Origin: RUG11237 sp045126515
GTDB taxonomy: Bacteria; Bacillota; Clostridia; Lachnospirales; Lachnospiraceae
Direction: 5' to 3'
Length of the DNA stretch: 35,014 nt
Assembly (NCBI GenBank): GCA_045126515.1
Contig: JBGVOM010000202.1
Location: forward strand, 1 to 35,014
Made by a program: the position numbers and the translations under genes. Below are positions 25,910 to 33,288 of the stretch, in pieces; the stretch's first letter is position 1, and each line of letters begins with the position of its first letter. The notes below the pieces were generated by a model. It did not search any database, was not told the DNA's origin, and worked only from the letters and a program-made list of their open reading frames with translations.

Positions 25910-26959
25910 TTACTGGTCGGACTGCATACGCCGGTAATCTGATAACGTAAAACCATATGTTTTCTTAAAAAGCCTTCCCATATACTTATAATCATCATAT
26001 CCTAATTTTTCTGCAATCTCTAAAAAACTCATTTCCGTTTCCGCCAGAAGTTTCTTAATAATCTGCATTTTTAACGAAACAATGTAATCCACAAAGGATT
26101 TTCCCATATCCAGCTTAAACCGATGGCTAAGATAAGTGTGGCTCACGTAACAAACCTCTGCGGTGTCCATCAATGTGAGTCTGTCATAAGGATGGGATAA
26201 AATATAATCTACTACTTTCATAGACAGTGCTGACATATTTGGCGGATAATAATTTACTACCGTAACATACAATTCCATCATATAATTTTCAAATAGCGCC
26301 GATGCCATATACTTATCATCTGCCTGCAGCATACGTGTACATATTTCCTCAGGTGAAGTGACCAGCATAGAAATCCACTTATAAGTTTCTGCCACTAACT
26401 GCACTACTTCATTTAATGAATCTATAAGCAGCACAACACCCTTTACAATGTCATCTTCAACGGATTTAAAACATTTTTCTATTAACTCTTTTACCTGAAT
26501 TTCATAATTACTGCTGCTCTTTATAATGCTTTCTGTGAGAATTCTGCACTCTGCACTAAATTCATGCTGTTTCGATTCTTCATCTTCCAGAAACTGCATT
26601 GCTCTGCCTAACACTTTGCTAAGAGAGTTACTCTTTACCGGCTTGATAATATAATCAAAAGCTCCCAGTACCAGACCTTTTCTTGCATATTCAAAATCTG
26701 CATATTCACTTAGGAGAATCACACATTTACATAGATTTTCCTGCTTCACATGCTCTAAAAGCTCCAGCCCATTCAACCTTGGCATCTTAATATCAGTCAA
26801 CAGAATGTCGATTGGCTGCTTTCTTAAAAATCTTAAGGCATCTATCCCGTTATCTGCTTCACCCAGCAGACGAATATTTTGATGCTCACTCCAGCATTTC
26901 AAATCCTTAAGCTGTTTTCTAAAGATCTCATAATCATCAACAATCATCATACTAGCCAT
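25910..26959 (-). CDS. response regulator with AraC-type DNA-binding domain
   Basis: The start is placed at 26959 (MASMMIVDDYEIF, 349 residues), preceded by AAAGGAG. The longer frame from 27007 would run through this site. The receiver has Asp8/Asp9, phospho-acceptor Asp56 in LLTDIKMPRLNG, Ser84 in VILLSEYADF and Lys106 in IIKPVK. A helical middle region (about 125-245) precedes two AraC HTH motifs at the C-terminus (MDTAEVCYVSHTYLSHRFKL and FLEIAEKLGYDDYKYMGRLFKKTYG). This is YesN-like. Such regulators usually pair with YesM-type kinases, whereas the kinase here is of HisKA type. An 80-nt gap after urtE holds TATAAT-like sequences, so an internal promoter is possible. It probably activates the amide/urea operon. 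Confidence 0.9.
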   Translation of the reverse strand: MASMMIVDDYEIFRKQLKDLKCWSEHQNIRLLGEADNGIDALRFLRKQPIDILLTDIKMPRLNGLELLEHVKQENLCKCVILLSEYADFEYARKGLVLGAFDYIIKPVKSNSLSKVLGRAMQFLEDEESKQHEFSAECRILTESIIKSSSNYEIQVKELIEKCFKSVEDDIVKGVVLLIDSLNEVVQLVAETYKWISMLVTSPEEICTRMLQADDKYMASALFENYMMELYVTVVNYYPPNMSALSMKVVDYILSHPYDRLTLMDTAEVCYVSHTYLSHRFKLDMGKSFVDYIVSLKMQIIKKLLAETEMSFLEIAEKLGYDDYKYMGRLFKKTYGFTLSDYRRMQSDQ

Positions 26960-27039
26960 ACCAAAGTACTCTCCTTTCTTTCGTCTAAGTGGCAGAACAA
27001 TCACCAAAATTTAACTTTCTTACCTTATTATACTATACA

Positions 27040-27735
27040 TTATACAGCAAGATACTTATTAATGGTTTCCTCATTTAGTGATTCCATCTCTCCCTGAGAT
27101 ACAATCTGCCCTTTCTGAAGAATTACATAGTGATCTGCTATTTTTTTTGCAAATTTAATATTCTGCTCTACAATCACAAGTGTCAAATTCATTTCTTTTC
27201 GTATTCTTTCCAGAATGGTGGCAATTTCTGCCACAATATTTGGCTGAATACCTTCGGTAGGTTCATCTAACAACAACATTTTTGGTTCTGACATCAAGGC
27301 TCTCGCAATAGCTAACTGCTGCTGCTGACCACCTGACAATACACCGCCTTTTCTTTTCAGATGAACTTTCAGGGCTGGAAAATATTCCAGTACTTTTTCC
27401 TTCTGACCTGCTAAGTCTGCTGTATGTGCATATCCACCCAGATCTAAATTTTCCTCTACCGTCAAGTCAGGAATAATCTCTCTTCCCTGAGGCACATAGG
27501 CAATTCCAAATCGGGAACGCTGGTGCGGCATCGTATTGGAAATATCTTTATCTTCCAAACTAATGGTTCCTTCTTCCAATGGAAGAATTCCTATCATGGA
27601 TTTTAACAAAGTAGTTTTACCTACTCCGTTTCTTCCCATAACAGCCAGTTTCTCACCTTTATTTATTTCAAGGCTGATTCCGTTAATAATCTTACTTTTA
27701 CCATAATTTACTCTGATATCTTTCAGTTCTAACAT
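27040..27735 (-). CDS. urtE: urea/short-amide ABC transporter ATPase UrtE
   Basis: The 231-residue LivF-type ATPase has GRNGVGKTTLLKSMIG (Walker A), LSGGQQQQLAIARAL (signature), LLLDEPTEGIQPNIV (Walker B) and VIVEQNI (switch region). DEPTEGIQPNI is characteristic of UrtE as opposed to LivF. Its ATG overlaps the urtD stop by one base (TAATG), so translation is coupled. It pairs with UrtD to energise the UrtBC channel. Confidence 0.92.
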   Translation of the reverse strand: MLELKDIRVNYGKSKIINGISLEINKGEKLAVMGRNGVGKTTLLKSMIGILPLEEGTISLEDKDISNTMPHQRSRFGIAYVPQGREIIPDLTVEENLDLGGYAHTADLAGQKEKVLEYFPALKVHLKRKGGVLSGGQQQQLAIARALMSEPKMLLLDEPTEGIQPNIVAEIATILERIRKEMNLTLVIVEQNIKFAKKIADHYVILQKGQIVSQGEMESLNEETINKYLAV

Positions 27736-28493
27736 TAAAATCCCTCCCCGTTTTCATCCTGAAGATATACTTTTATTACTTCCGGATTATTCTTTACTTC
27801 CTGAAAACTTCCTTCTGCCAATACCTTACCTTGATGAAGTACGGTTACTACTTCTGCAATCTGCTCTACAAATTCCATATCATGTTCAATTACAAGTAAG
27901 GTATGCTCTCCTGCCAGCTGTTTTACCAGTTCACCGGTTTTATATGTTTCTACATCTGTCATTCCGGCTGCCGGCTCATCAAGAATAATTAATGATGGGG
28001 ACTGGGCAATAACCATTCCAATCTCTAACCACTGTCTTTGTCCATGAGATAATTCCGTTGCCATCATATCTCTCTGGTCATAAAGCTGAATCATATCAAG
28101 AATGCCTTTGATTTTCTCCATTATTTTTGGAGTTCTACGGTAACTAAATGCCTTTGCCACTGAAGTATATCCCTTTAATGAAATTTCAATATTTTCGTAA
28201 ACTGTCATATTATCAAATACATTCGGTCCCTGGAATTTACGTCCAATTTTATATTTCGAAGCAATGACTCCCGGTTCTTTTCCCGTAATGTCACTTCCCT
28301 CAAATAAGATTTTTCCACCGGTAGGTTTTGTTTTACCTGTGATTAAATCCATTAGTGTACTTTTACCGGCACCGTTTGGTCCGATGATTACGTGAACACT
28401 GCCTTTTTTTACTTCCAAATCCACATTACTAATTGCATGAAATCCGGAAAAAGACACAGATAAATCTTCTATTTTTAACATGGTTTCACTCAT
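27735..28493 (-). CDS. urtD: urea/short-amide ABC transporter ATPase UrtD
   Basis: The 252-residue LivG-type ATPase has GPNGAGKSTLMDLITG (Walker A), LSHGQRQWLEIGMVIAQSPSLIILDEPAAGMTD (signature and Walker B) and LLVIEHDMEFV. The LSHGQ(R)QWLEIGM form and KIGRKFQGPNVFDNMTV fit UrtD. It starts 2 nt after the urtC stop with an AGGAGG site and ends overlapping urtE. Confidence 0.92.
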   Translation of the reverse strand: MSETMLKIEDLSVSFSGFHAISNVDLEVKKGSVHVIIGPNGAGKSTLMDLITGKTKPTGGKILFEGSDITGKEPGVIASKYKIGRKFQGPNVFDNMTVYENIEISLKGYTSVAKAFSYRRTPKIMEKIKGILDMIQLYDQRDMMATELSHGQRQWLEIGMVIAQSPSLIILDEPAAGMTDVETYKTGELVKQLAGEHTLLVIEHDMEFVEQIAEVVTVLHQGKVLAEGSFQEVKNNPEVIKVYLQDENGEGF

Positions 28494-28495
28494 AC

Positions 28496-29584
28496 CTATG
28501 CCTCCTTTCCTGCTGTAACTGCTTCATTCTGCTTTCTTCTTACCTTTTCCATGGCAGCTTTATGTTGTGTTTCCAAAAGCTGTCCTACAATTCCATTTGG
28601 AATAAAGAAGATAATGATTAAAAGTACTGCTCCTAAAATTAACTGCCAATAAGATGCAAAATGTTCTGATAACAAACTTTGTGCCCAGTTAATAAGTAAT
28701 GTTCCCACTACAGCTCCGGTAAGGTTTCCTCTTCCTCCAACGGCAATCCATACAACCACTGCGGTGGATGCTGCAATTCCGATATCTTCCGGTGTAATGG
28801 AACTGGTTGCCGGTGTGTAAAGCACTCCTGACAGTCCTGCTAAGGCACCGGAAATTGCAAAGATTAAAATTTTGAACTTAGAAGCATTATATCCAAAAAA
28901 TCCAAGTCTTGCTTCATTTTCACGAATAGATGTTGCAATTTTACCTACACGGCTCTTTGACAGCCAGAGGCAGAATAAAAATACTAATACAGTAATAGCC
29001 AGTACCAGATAATAATATGGAATTCTATCCATAGCCTCGCCACCATTTATTGCAAATCTTTTCACTCCCTGAAGACCATTAAATCCATTGGTATACTTTT
29101 GGATATTAATAATAAAGTCTTTAAAAATCTGTGCCAGTGCCAATGTAATAATGGTAAAAAATACACCTTTAATTTTACTGCTAAAAATAAAGCTTCCTAA
29201 TATCCATGCAAATAATGCAGGTAGTACTATACCTATAATAGATGCTATAATAGGATTTTGCAATGGGATATAGAACCATGGAATCTCATTTAATCCTTCT
29301 CTTGTCATGAAAGCAGGCACACCATTCTGAATCTGATAGCAGATTCCTATCATATATCCGCCCATTCCAAACAATACTGCATGTCCAAGACTTAATAATC
29401 CGGTATAGCCCCATAATAAGTCTAAAGATAATGCAAAGATTACATAACAGAGATATCTGCTCATCATCTCCACTCTGAATTCCTTTACAAGCAAAGGAAA
29501 TATTAATAAAAAGATCAAAACGGCAACATCTATATAACGATTTAATTTCGCCTTCCTGATACCTTGTAAACCATTTTTCAACAT
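28496..29584 (-). CDS. urtC: urea/short-amide ABC transporter permease UrtC
   Basis: The 362-residue LivM-type permease has about nine hydrophobic segments, with the family motif LDLLWGYTGLLSLGHAVLFGMGGYMIG and the later AISGALAGLSGVLYTP and VWIAVGGRGNLTGAVVGTLL regions. The FTIITLALAQIF stretch is also typical. A cytosolic basic tail ends the protein. It has an AAGGAG site and is followed by urtD after 2 nt, with urtB upstream by 39 nt. Confidence 0.92.
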   Translation of the reverse strand: MLKNGLQGIRKAKLNRYIDVAVLIFLLIFPLLVKEFRVEMMSRYLCYVIFALSLDLLWGYTGLLSLGHAVLFGMGGYMIGICYQIQNGVPAFMTREGLNEIPWFYIPLQNPIIASIIGIVLPALFAWILGSFIFSSKIKGVFFTIITLALAQIFKDFIINIQKYTNGFNGLQGVKRFAINGGEAMDRIPYYYLVLAITVLVFLFCLWLSKSRVGKIATSIRENEARLGFFGYNASKFKILIFAISGALAGLSGVLYTPATSSITPEDIGIAASTAVVVWIAVGGRGNLTGAVVGTLLINWAQSLLSEHFASYWQLILGAVLLIIIFFIPNGIVGQLLETQHKAAMEKVRRKQNEAVTAGKEA

Positions 29585-29623
29585 ACAATCATGCTCCTTC
29601 CTATGTATTCACGTGTTTCACAT

Positions 29624-30481
29624 TTAACGTTTCTCTTTATGAAACAGTCCTTCCGGCTTAAATCTCAAGAGTACAATTACAAAAAGGAATATGATAATTT
29701 TAGCCCATGTTTCATTACTAAATCCGGCAAGTATGGTTCTTCCTTCTCCAATAATTGCGGAAGAAGCAGCCATTCCCACCATAGACTGTACACCGCCGAC
29801 TACAACGGTCAGGAAACAGTCTGTTAAATATACACTTCCCATGTTGTATGATACACCAATGGTTGGTGCCAGAATACATCCTGCAATTCCAGCAAGACCT
29901 GCACCGTAAGCAAATGTTAAGGTGTCAATCTTAGAAGTCTTAATTCCAAGGCATTCTGTCATCTGGCGATTCTGAGTAATTGCACCGATTTCTTTTCCGA
30001 ATTTTGTTTTCTTAAAGAAGATAATGGTAAATATCAATAAGGCTAATGACATACCAACTACAAAAATATTATAGTATGGTATTGCTACGCTTCCTACTTT
30101 TAATACACCTGGTATTGGCATGTCAACGTTTTGTGATAGTGGCCATATCATTCTGGCGATTTCTGTAAGAATAATGGAAATTGCATAAGTTGCCAGTATG
30201 GTTTCCGTAGGCTTTGAATACAATCGTTTGATAACGCCAATTTCAATTAATGCACCAAATAAAGCTGTGACAATAAAAGAAAAAATAATTGCTATAATAA
30301 ATGGCATGTTCCACACAGAAGTTACAATATAAGCACAAAAGCCGCCTATCATAATCATTTCACCATGTGCCATGTTAATAACATTCATCAACCCAAAGAT
30401 AATCAAAAGTCCCAGTGTAGCAATCAATAATACTGCTGACTGATTTAAACCATTTATAATCTGTGAGATAAGTGTTTCCAT
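29624..30481 (-). CDS. urtB: urea/short-amide ABC transporter permease UrtB
   Basis: The start is taken at 30481 (METLISQIINGLNQSAVLLIATLGLLIIFGLMNVINMAHGEM, written here in part), preceded by GGAAG. The open frame continues 103 codons upstream into urtA but without membrane-protein character, so that extension is rejected. The 285-residue LivH-type permease has seven or eight TM segments and the motifs GLMNVINMAHGEM, GAGLAGIAGCILAP and TVVVGGVQSMVGMAASS. Many UrtB proteins of other phyla carry a large extra N-terminal domain, which is missing here. Confidence 0.92.
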   Translation of the reverse strand: METLISQIINGLNQSAVLLIATLGLLIIFGLMNVINMAHGEMIMIGGFCAYIVTSVWNMPFIIAIIFSFIVTALFGALIEIGVIKRLYSKPTETILATYAISIILTEIARMIWPLSQNVDMPIPGVLKVGSVAIPYYNIFVVGMSLALLIFTIIFFKKTKFGKEIGAITQNRQMTECLGIKTSKIDTLTFAYGAGLAGIAGCILAPTIGVSYNMGSVYLTDCFLTVVVGGVQSMVGMAASSAIIGEGRTILAGFSNETWAKIIIFLFVIVLLRFKPEGLFHKEKR

Positions 30482-30523
30482 TTTCCCACTTCCTTTCTTA
30501 TCTAATATACATATATTTATATA

Positions 30524-30567
30524 GTAAAATCCAGCAACCACTCCCCATTGAGCAGCGCTGGATTTAC
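30524..30567 (-). terminator. stem-loop between urtA and urtB (partial terminator or RNA-stability hairpin)
   Basis: A 9-bp perfect stem AAATCCAGC / GCTGGATTT (30527-30535 and 30557-30565, extended by GTA/TAC with one bulge) with a 21-nt loop lies in the 94-nt urtA-urtB gap. Only a weak T-rich stretch follows on the minus strand. Such hairpins after binding-protein genes usually protect the mRNA 3' end or let part of transcription stop, giving more binding protein than permease. Confidence 0.65.
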
Positions 30568-30575
30568 AAACAGTT

Positions 30576-31835
30576 TTACTGTGGATAACAATTTGGATCA
30601 TCCCAGCCTGGCATAAAGTTGGTTGATTCATACTCAGGGTATAATACTGCCGGCCAAGGTTCCGGACGTAATGATTCTTCGGAGGAATAGATGATATCAA
30701 ATTTTCCATCATGAATCTTTGCAAATCTTGAGTACAACCATGTACAATGATTTTCTTCATCCACTTTAACCTTACCCTGAGGTGCATCAAATTCTACACC
30801 TGAGAACGCTGCAATCAATGCATCTGTATCTGTTGGATCTTCTGTATTTTTTAAGGCTTCTGCCAATAAGTAGCAGCTTGCGTATGCAGACTCTGTTAAT
30901 ACCGTTACTACAGTACCATCATTATATAAGCTGTTGTATTTTTCCACAAAAGCCTTGGATGCTTCACTATCTAAAGAAGAGAAATATGGCATGGAAGCAT
31001 AATGTCCTTCTCCATATTCTGCACCAATTGCCTGTAAGTTACTTTCATCAATGGCGATAGAACAAATTGGTGTAGTTTCTGAATTTAAACCATACTGGGT
31101 ATAGTTTTTAAAGAATGCCGTATTAGAATCTCCTACAACCGCAGAATATACTAATTCTGCACCGGAATCTTTAATCTTGTTACAAACGGTTGAGAAATCC
31201 GTACCTCCAAGAGGTACATATTCTTCTCCTACCACTTCACCACCATACATTTCTATCAATGCCCTTGCCTGTTTGTTACAGGTCTTAGGGAATACATAAT
31301 CAGAACCAACCAGGAATACTTTCTTTCCTACATTTTCTAAAAGGTATGGAATAAATTCTGTTGCCTGCTGATTTGGCATACATCCTACATAAATACAGTT
31401 TGGATGAACCTCTTCTCCTTCTGTATAGGTTGGATATACTAATAAAGAATTTTCCTCTTTTAAAGTGGTCAAGGTTGCCTGACGGCTTGCAGATGTATAA
31501 CATCCTACAGTTGCCACTACCTCATCCTGCTGGATTAATTTTTTTATCTTTTCTGTTGCGGTTGCCGGTTCCGAAGCATAATCTTCATGAATGTATTCTA
31601 TCTTCTTTCCATTAATACCACCTGCTTCATTGATTTCATCAAATGCCATGATACAGGCATTTGTCATTGTCTTTTCTACCAAAGCTGTGGAACCGCTTTC
31701 TGAGAAAAGAATACCAACTTTAATGGTATCTCCTGAAGAAGAACTTCCTTCAGAGCCACCACAGGCTGTCATAGTTCCTACCATTGCAACCGTTAATGCT
31801 AATGCTGTAAGTTTTTTCAGATAATTTTTTTTCAT
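30576..31835 (-). CDS. urtA: urea/short-amide ABC transporter substrate-binding lipoprotein
   Basis: The 419-residue product has a lipoprotein signal peptide (KKNYLKKLTALALTVAMVG) with lipobox MTAC and Cys25, then a Ser/Gly linker. The type I binding fold begins with IKVGILFSESGSTALVEKTMTNA. GCYTSASRQATL, YPTYTEGEEVHPN, PNQQATEFIPYL and FLVGSDYVFPKTCNKQA match the UrtA/FmdD/AmiC group. UrtA proteins often have YPVQYEG at the loop that is YPTYTEG here, which is closer to the amide sensor AmiC (YPTPYEG). The ligand may therefore be urea, small amides, or both. It has an AAGGAGG site, follows amiE by 57 nt, and precedes urtB. Confidence 0.88.
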   Translation of the reverse strand: MKKNYLKKLTALALTVAMVGTMTACGGSEGSSSSGDTIKVGILFSESGSTALVEKTMTNACIMAFDEINEAGGINGKKIEYIHEDYASEPATATEKIKKLIQQDEVVATVGCYTSASRQATLTTLKEENSLLVYPTYTEGEEVHPNCIYVGCMPNQQATEFIPYLLENVGKKVFLVGSDYVFPKTCNKQARALIEMYGGEVVGEEYVPLGGTDFSTVCNKIKDSGAELVYSAVVGDSNTAFFKNYTQYGLNSETTPICSIAIDESNLQAIGAEYGEGHYASMPYFSSLDSEASKAFVEKYNSLYNDGTVVTVLTESAYASCYLLAEALKNTEDPTDTDALIAAFSGVEFDAPQGKVKVDEENHCTWLYSRFAKIHDGKFDIIYSSEESLRPEPWPAVLYPEYESTNFMPGWDDPNCYPQ

Positions 31836-31892
31836 ATTTTTTCCTCCTTGCCACTTCTTTATGTCATTCTTTTAGAGATGATAATCTACTAT

Positions 31893-32918
31893 CTATTCTT
31901 CATGCGGTATTCCGTCAATTGGTGCATATTTTACACCCGGCAGCTTTCTTGTCATAGCTTCTACCTTTTCCTGTGTTCCCTTTGGATCATTTACCCAGTT
32001 ACGATAGAACTCAAACTGACATTCCGGTTCACCATAACGATCTTCTTTAGAATTAATAGTTCCGGTATAACCTCTGTGTAATAATTTATAAAGATGATTC
32101 TGTGACTGCCAGTTTGCTCTTGCATCGCGAATAGCACTTACGGATAACTGTGCATACTGATAACTGTAATCTTCTGTTCCTGTCATACCAAGAACATGTC
32201 CGTCAAATCCACAGATGGAAGAATTTCCAAAGTAGCTGTAGACTCCGTCATGTCCGCTTGCATTTGCTACCGCAGCGTATACATTGTTACACCATGCCAT
32301 AACAGGTACTACATTTACTTCCTGCTGATTTGCCGGGTACATATAACCCTGACATCTAATTACCAATTCTGCACCTCGCATTGCACAGTCACGCCAGATT
32401 TCAGGATAGTTACCATCATCACAAATGATCAAGCTGATTTTTAATCCCTTAGGTCCTTCTGTTACATAAGTTCTGTCTCCCGGATACCAGCCTTCGATTG
32501 GTGTCCATGGAATCATTTTTCTGTACTTCTGAACGATTTCACCTTTATCGTTAATTAAGATCAAGGTATTGTATGGAACTTTGTTTGGATGTTCTTCATG
32601 TCTTTCACCTGTTAAGGAGAACACACCCCATACCTTATTATCGATACATGCTTTCTTAAATATCTGTACTTCATCGCCGTCATCTGTTGTGGCTAACTCC
32701 ATCATTTCGTTGAAGTCATACATGATACCATGAGTACTATATTCTGGGAAGATTACTAAATCCAATCCTGGAATACCTGTCTTTAAACCTTTAATATAGT
32801 CTGAAATTTTATTACAGTTCTCCATGATTTCTGCCTTTGTATGCATTCTTGGCATCTTCCAGTTAACAACTGCTACTCCTACATTATCTGCGCTTGATGA
32901 AATGTCTCCATGTGTCAT
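31893..32918 (-). CDS. amiE: aliphatic amidase
   Basis: AmiE hydrolyses short amides (acetamide, propionamide and the like) to carboxylate and ammonia. The start is the ATG at 32918 (MTHGDISSS, 341 residues), with GGAGG 8 nt upstream. The ATG five codons earlier lies on the Shine-Dalgarno and is rejected. With this start the nitrilase-fold catalytic triad falls at Glu59 (VIFPEYSTHG), Lys134 (KYRKMIPW) and Cys166 (IICDDGNYPE), with Glu142 in IEGWYPG, the same numbers as known for Pseudomonas AmiE. WGVFSLTGERHEEHP and WRDCAMRGAELVIRCQGYMYP are also AmiE-like. It is the first gene of the amide/urea operon. Formamidase AmiF is a related alternative but the MxHGDISSS start favours AmiE. Confidence 0.95.
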   Translation of the reverse strand: MTHGDISSSADNVGVAVVNWKMPRMHTKAEIMENCNKISDYIKGLKTGIPGLDLVIFPEYSTHGIMYDFNEMMELATTDDGDEVQIFKKACIDNKVWGVFSLTGERHEEHPNKVPYNTLILINDKGEIVQKYRKMIPWTPIEGWYPGDRTYVTEGPKGLKISLIICDDGNYPEIWRDCAMRGAELVIRCQGYMYPANQQEVNVVPVMAWCNNVYAAVANASGHDGVYSYFGNSSICGFDGHVLGMTGTEDYSYQYAQLSVSAIRDARANWQSQNHLYKLLHRGYTGTINSKEDRYGEPECQFEFYRNWVNDPKGTQEKVEAMTRKLPGVKYAPIDGIPHEE

Positions 32919-32971
32919 AATAATTACCTCCATATCTAAATTTTTTCAATCCACCACATAACTTGAAAAAC

Positions 32972-33012
32972 AAAAAAGACGCATTTCTATGTTTTAAACA
33001 TATCCATGCGCC
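32972..33012 (-). terminator. intrinsic terminator in the amiE leader (attenuator) with overlapping competing hairpin
   Basis: On the minus strand GGCGCAT / ATGCGTC (one G-U pair) and an inner TATGTT / AACATA stem are followed by six T, a G and five more T. It lies about 55 nt before the amiE start and downstream of the amiE promoter, so it would stop most transcripts before the gene. The 5' arm overlaps a small hairpin ATGC-AAAGGC-GCAT (33006-33019). The two cannot form together, the layout expected of an attenuator. Confidence 0.8.
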
Positions 33013-33059
33013 TTTGCATTTATTTTTATTTTCAAGCCCTGCGGCTTTGTTGTGGCTTC

Positions 33060-33089
33060 ATTATAATCTTAAATTTCCGGCTTTGTAAA
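33060..33089 (-). promoter_or_regulatory. promoter of the amiE-urt-ure operon
   Basis: On the minus strand TTTACA, 18 nt, TATAAT (consensus -10). Transcription would begin near 33053, giving a leader of about 135 nt that contains a small AAGCC-GCAG-GGCTT hairpin (33034-33047) and the attenuator-terminator. Confidence 0.65.
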
Positions 33090-33194
33090 CTCAAAATTTT
33101 TTTAAGAAAGAGGATTATTTTTAACTTTCTCACAAGAATCTGGTGAAAAATATTTTTCTGCTGGAAGAATATTTTTTCCTTTTTGGCAAAACGT

Positions 33195-33223
33195 TTGACT
33201 TCAAGTTTGGATAATGTAATAAT
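33195..33223 (+). promoter_or_regulatory. promoter of the kinase-like/nitrilase operon
   Basis: TTGACT, 17 nt, AATAAT, with start near 33230. The first start codon is about 60 nt further on. It faces away from the amiE promoter. The AT-rich region between them is described under findings. Confidence 0.6.
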
Positions 33224-33232
33224 GTTTTCAAT

Positions 33233-33244
33233 CTAAGTACTTAG
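33233..33244. promoter_or_regulatory. 12-bp perfect palindrome at the start of the kinase-like/nitrilase transcript (candidate operator)
   Basis: CTAAGTACTTAG lies 9 nt after the -10 box, at about the start site. Its core TAAGTACTTA is the same as in the palindrome at the CBM21-like gene promoter (2816-2829). Confidence 0.5.
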
Positions 33245-33288
33245 TCATAAATTTCTTTAAAAGAATACAGAAAGGCAGGGTGATTTTA

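Noticed and set aside
30482..30790. N-terminal extension of urtB by 103 codons
   Set aside because: It overlaps the urtA coding region, has no membrane or family character, and a good ribosome binding site precedes the ATG at 30481.
33034..33047. Second ANTAR hairpin in the amiE leader
   Set aside because: The AAGCC-GCAG-GGCTT hairpin has a four-base loop, not the six-base A..G.. loop. Only the second hairpin fits, so ANTAR control is left as a hypothesis.
32918..33059. Known riboswitch (guanidine, purine, glutamine types) in the amiE leader
   Set aside because: None of their conserved core sequences could be recognised, such as ACGR-loop hairpins for the guanidine-II class.
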